From: Bacteroidales bacterium UBA5621
GTDB taxonomy: Bacteria > Bacteroidota > Bacteroidia > Bacteroidales > VadinHA17
Direction: 5' to 3'
DNA length: 13,626 nucleotides
Assembly (NCBI GenBank): GCA_002424525.1
Contig: DIKJ01000003.1
Coordinates: 1-13,626 of the forward strand
Shown: piece by piece, positions 12,305-13,626 of the stretch
Layout: the number at the start of each line of letters is the position of its first letter
Position numbering within the stretch: position 1 is the first letter of the stretch
Notes under the pieces: generated by a model
What the model was told of the DNA's origin: nothing
Database searches by the model: none
What the model saw: only the letters and a program-made list of their open reading frames with translations
Translations under genes and position numbers: made by a program

Positions 12305-13003
12305 ATGGAATTCCTGGTCAACCTTCTGGAGAACAGCACCCTGCCGTTTGTTACAGCATTTGTACTTGGTCTCATGACTGCAATCAGCCCCTGCCCTCTG
12401 GCAACAAATATCACGGCAGTGGGTTTTATCAGTCGCGATATTGAAAACAGGAACAGGGTTTTTTATAATGGACTTTTTTATACACTTGGAAGAGCCCTGA
12501 CATACACCATAATACCACTGATAATTCTCCTCGGAGCTGATCAGATGAAATTCTCCGGCTTCTTTCAACGATATGGTGAAAAGTTCCTGGGACCGGTTCT
12601 TATAATTATAGGCCTCTTCATGCTCAATATTATAAGAATTAACTTGCCGGGGATCAGAGGATTGACTGAACGGATGCAGAACAAAAAAAGCTGGAGTTAC
12701 ACGGATGCCGTACTTCTGGGACTGTTATTCGCACTGGCCTTCTGCCCATACAGCGGTGTTATCTACTTTGGCATGCTGATTCCAATGACGGTTTCAAGTG
12801 CCTCAGGTCTCTATCTCCCGGTAGTTTTCGCACTTGCCACCGGAATCCCAGTAATCATCCTCGCATGGTTTCTGGCCTATGCAGTTTCGGGGATCGGAGG
12901 GGTTTATAACAAAATAAAAACATTCGAGCTCTGGTTCAGGAGGGTAATTGCTGTTCTGTTTATAGGTGTTGGTATCTATTATATTATAAGGGTTTACTTT
13001 TAA
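12305..13003 (+). CDS. arsG: ArsG-like membrane protein of the CcdA/DsbD type
   Basis: A 232-residue inner-membrane protein with about six helices (near 13-41, 55-78, 93-112, 133-157, 165-195, 210-232). Helix 1 carries Cys30 in ISPCPLATN and helix 4 carries Cys147 in AFCPYSG. This is the arrangement of the paired membrane cysteines in CcdA and the DsbD central domain, which carry electrons from cytoplasmic thioredoxin to the periplasm. Relatives beside arsF are named ArsG, annotated as efflux permeases for aromatic aminobenzylarsenicals. Both readings fit the neighbours, and the sequence itself favours disulfide relay. The start lies four bases after the arsF-like stop, with no recognisable Shine-Dalgarno, so translation is probably coupled. 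A 57-base repeat starts at its stop codon and separates it from the permease gene. Confidence 0.85.
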   Translation: MEFLVNLLENSTLPFVTAFVLGLMTAISPCPLATNITAVGFISRDIENRNRVFYNGLFYTLGRALTYTIIPLIILLGADQMKFSGFFQRYGEKFLGPVLIIIGLFMLNIIRINLPGIRGLTERMQNKKSWSYTDAVLLGLLFALAFCPYSGVIYFGMLIPMTVSSASGLYLPVVFALATGIPVIILAWFLAYAVSGIGGVYNKIKTFELWFRRVIAVLFIGVGIYYIIRVYF

Positions 13004-13058
13004 TTGCGCAATCCGCAACCGAGCCGTAAGGCGAGCTCGGCGAAGCCAATCCGCAATT
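13002..13058. repeat. REP-like palindromic repeat between arsG and the permease gene
   Basis: The outer arms AATTGCG (13002-13008) and CGCAATT (13052-13058) are perfect inverse complements. A ten-base direct repeat CAATCCGCAA occurs at 13009-13018 and 13047-13056. The core has the stem CCGAGC (13019-13024) with GCTCGG (13035-13040), or alternatively GCC-GTAA-GGC (13023-13032). The first two bases lie in the arsG stop codon. The layout is that of an intergenic palindromic repeat; it could also weaken transcription or stabilise upstream mRNA. Confidence 0.6.
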
Positions 13059-13096
13059 GTTATCCAAATTCAACCAATGTACATTTTATCCACCCC

Positions 13097-13626
13097 ATGG
13101 AAATAAAAAAAGAACTCAAAATACTTGCCTGGATAGTTGCCGTTTTTGCTTTTGCCTTCTTTCTTCCGATCGAAAGCGAAAGGTTCAACACAGCAATAGC
13201 AGCAACTCTTGACCTTGTTAAGTGGTATGCGCAGGAACATGTTATCCTTTGTCTCCTGCCGGCATTTTTTATCGCCGGAGTAATCTCCGTTTTTGTGAGC
13301 CAGGCATCCGTGCTGAAGTACTTTGGGGCACAGGCAAAAAAATGGGTAGCCTATACAGTGGCTTCTGTGTCAGGAACGATACTTGCAGTCTGCTCATGCA
13401 CAATCCTTCCTTTGTTTTCAAGCATTCACAAAAGAGGAGCAGGTCTTGGCCCGGCGATTGCCTTCCTCTATTCGGGCCCTGCAATCAATATACTAGCAAT
13501 CATTCTTACGGCTCGCATACTGGGTTTCGAACTTGGAGCAGCAAGGGTTATCGGTGCTGTAGCATTCAGTATAATAATCGGACTTTCAATGTCATTGATA
13601 TATCGGAAAGAGGAAAAAGCCAAAAG
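13097..13626 (+). CDS. ArsP-type permease, 3' end cut by the window
   Basis: The first 176 residues of a membrane permease of the ArsP/DUF318-like family; the reading frame is open to the window edge, so the gene is partial here. I chose the ATG at 13097 (MEIKKELK, then a helix LAWIVAVFAFAFFLP). The family signature follows helix 3: AVCSCTILPLFSSIHKRGAG (97-116, Cys99 and Cys101), then GPAIAFLYSGPAINILAI. Cys52 lies in helix 2. ArsP proteins export trivalent organoarsenicals (methylarsenite, reduced roxarsone) using conserved cysteines; near relatives are annotated as Cu/Zn efflux permeases, so the cargo is uncertain. It lies 93 bases after the ArsG-like gene, across the palindromic repeat, in the same orientation. 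The location supports organoarsenical export. I withhold the symbol because the C-terminal half is not visible. Confidence 0.85.
   Translation, partial: MEIKKELKILAWIVAVFAFAFFLPIESERFNTAIAATLDLVKWYAQEHVILCLLPAFFIAGVISVFVSQASVLKYFGAQAKKWVAYTVASVSGTILAVCSCTILPLFSSIHKRGAGLGPAIAFLYSGPAINILAIILTARILGFELGAARVIGAVAFSIIIGLSMSLIYRKEEKAK

Overview
The window reads as a chromosomal segment of a Gram-negative member of the Bacteroidetes (Bacteroidales/Marinilabiliales-like; genus not determinable). The evidence is four good-to-fair matches to the Bacteroidetes promoter (TTTG, about 19 nt, TAnnTTTG), mostly AT-rich leaders with little Shine-Dalgarno signal, lipoprotein signal peptides, an AsnA with Bacteroides-like wording, and an arsR/arsF/arsG cluster of the type seen in this phylum. 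Every recognisable gene lies on the + strand.

Layout. 1-373 holds no confident gene. 374-949 is a small protein of unknown function whose C-terminal half recalls a methyltransferase-like domain found near exopolysaccharide sugar transferases. 1081-2580 is a Tat-exported Gfo/Idh/MocA oxidoreductase with a Gln-rich insertion. 2680-3993 is a cysteine-rich iron-sulfur protein with an N-terminal winged-helix-like region. 4052-5710 is an M28 zinc peptidase lipoprotein. 5773-8001 is a bifunctional class A penicillin-binding protein. 8143-9651 is a secreted tannase/feruloyl-esterase family hydrolase with its own promoter. A 361-base gap (9652-10012) contains short repeats, a palindromic intergenic element, AT-rich dyads and a near-perfect promoter that drives asnA (10013-11050). 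Two weak terminator-like hairpins follow asnA.

The most coherent system is at 11159-13626. A promoter is interlocked with an inverted repeat and precedes arsR. It is followed by a small CPKC thioredoxin-like protein, an ArsF-like lipoprotein with a CVTC motif, an ArsG-like six-helix membrane protein of the CcdA/DsbD type, and the first 176 residues of an ArsP-type permease cut by the window edge. Known relatives handle aromatic organoarsenicals (nitro-group reduction and efflux). The cysteine pairs, one cytoplasmic, one in the membrane and one on a lipoprotein, suggest a split DsbD-like electron relay. That is an inference, but it is the most interesting idea in the window. A palindromic repeat element sits between arsG and the permease gene.

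The remaining genes (oxidoreductase, Fe-S protein, peptidase, PBP, esterase, asnA) do not form an obvious single pathway. They look like ordinary neighbouring chromosomal units.
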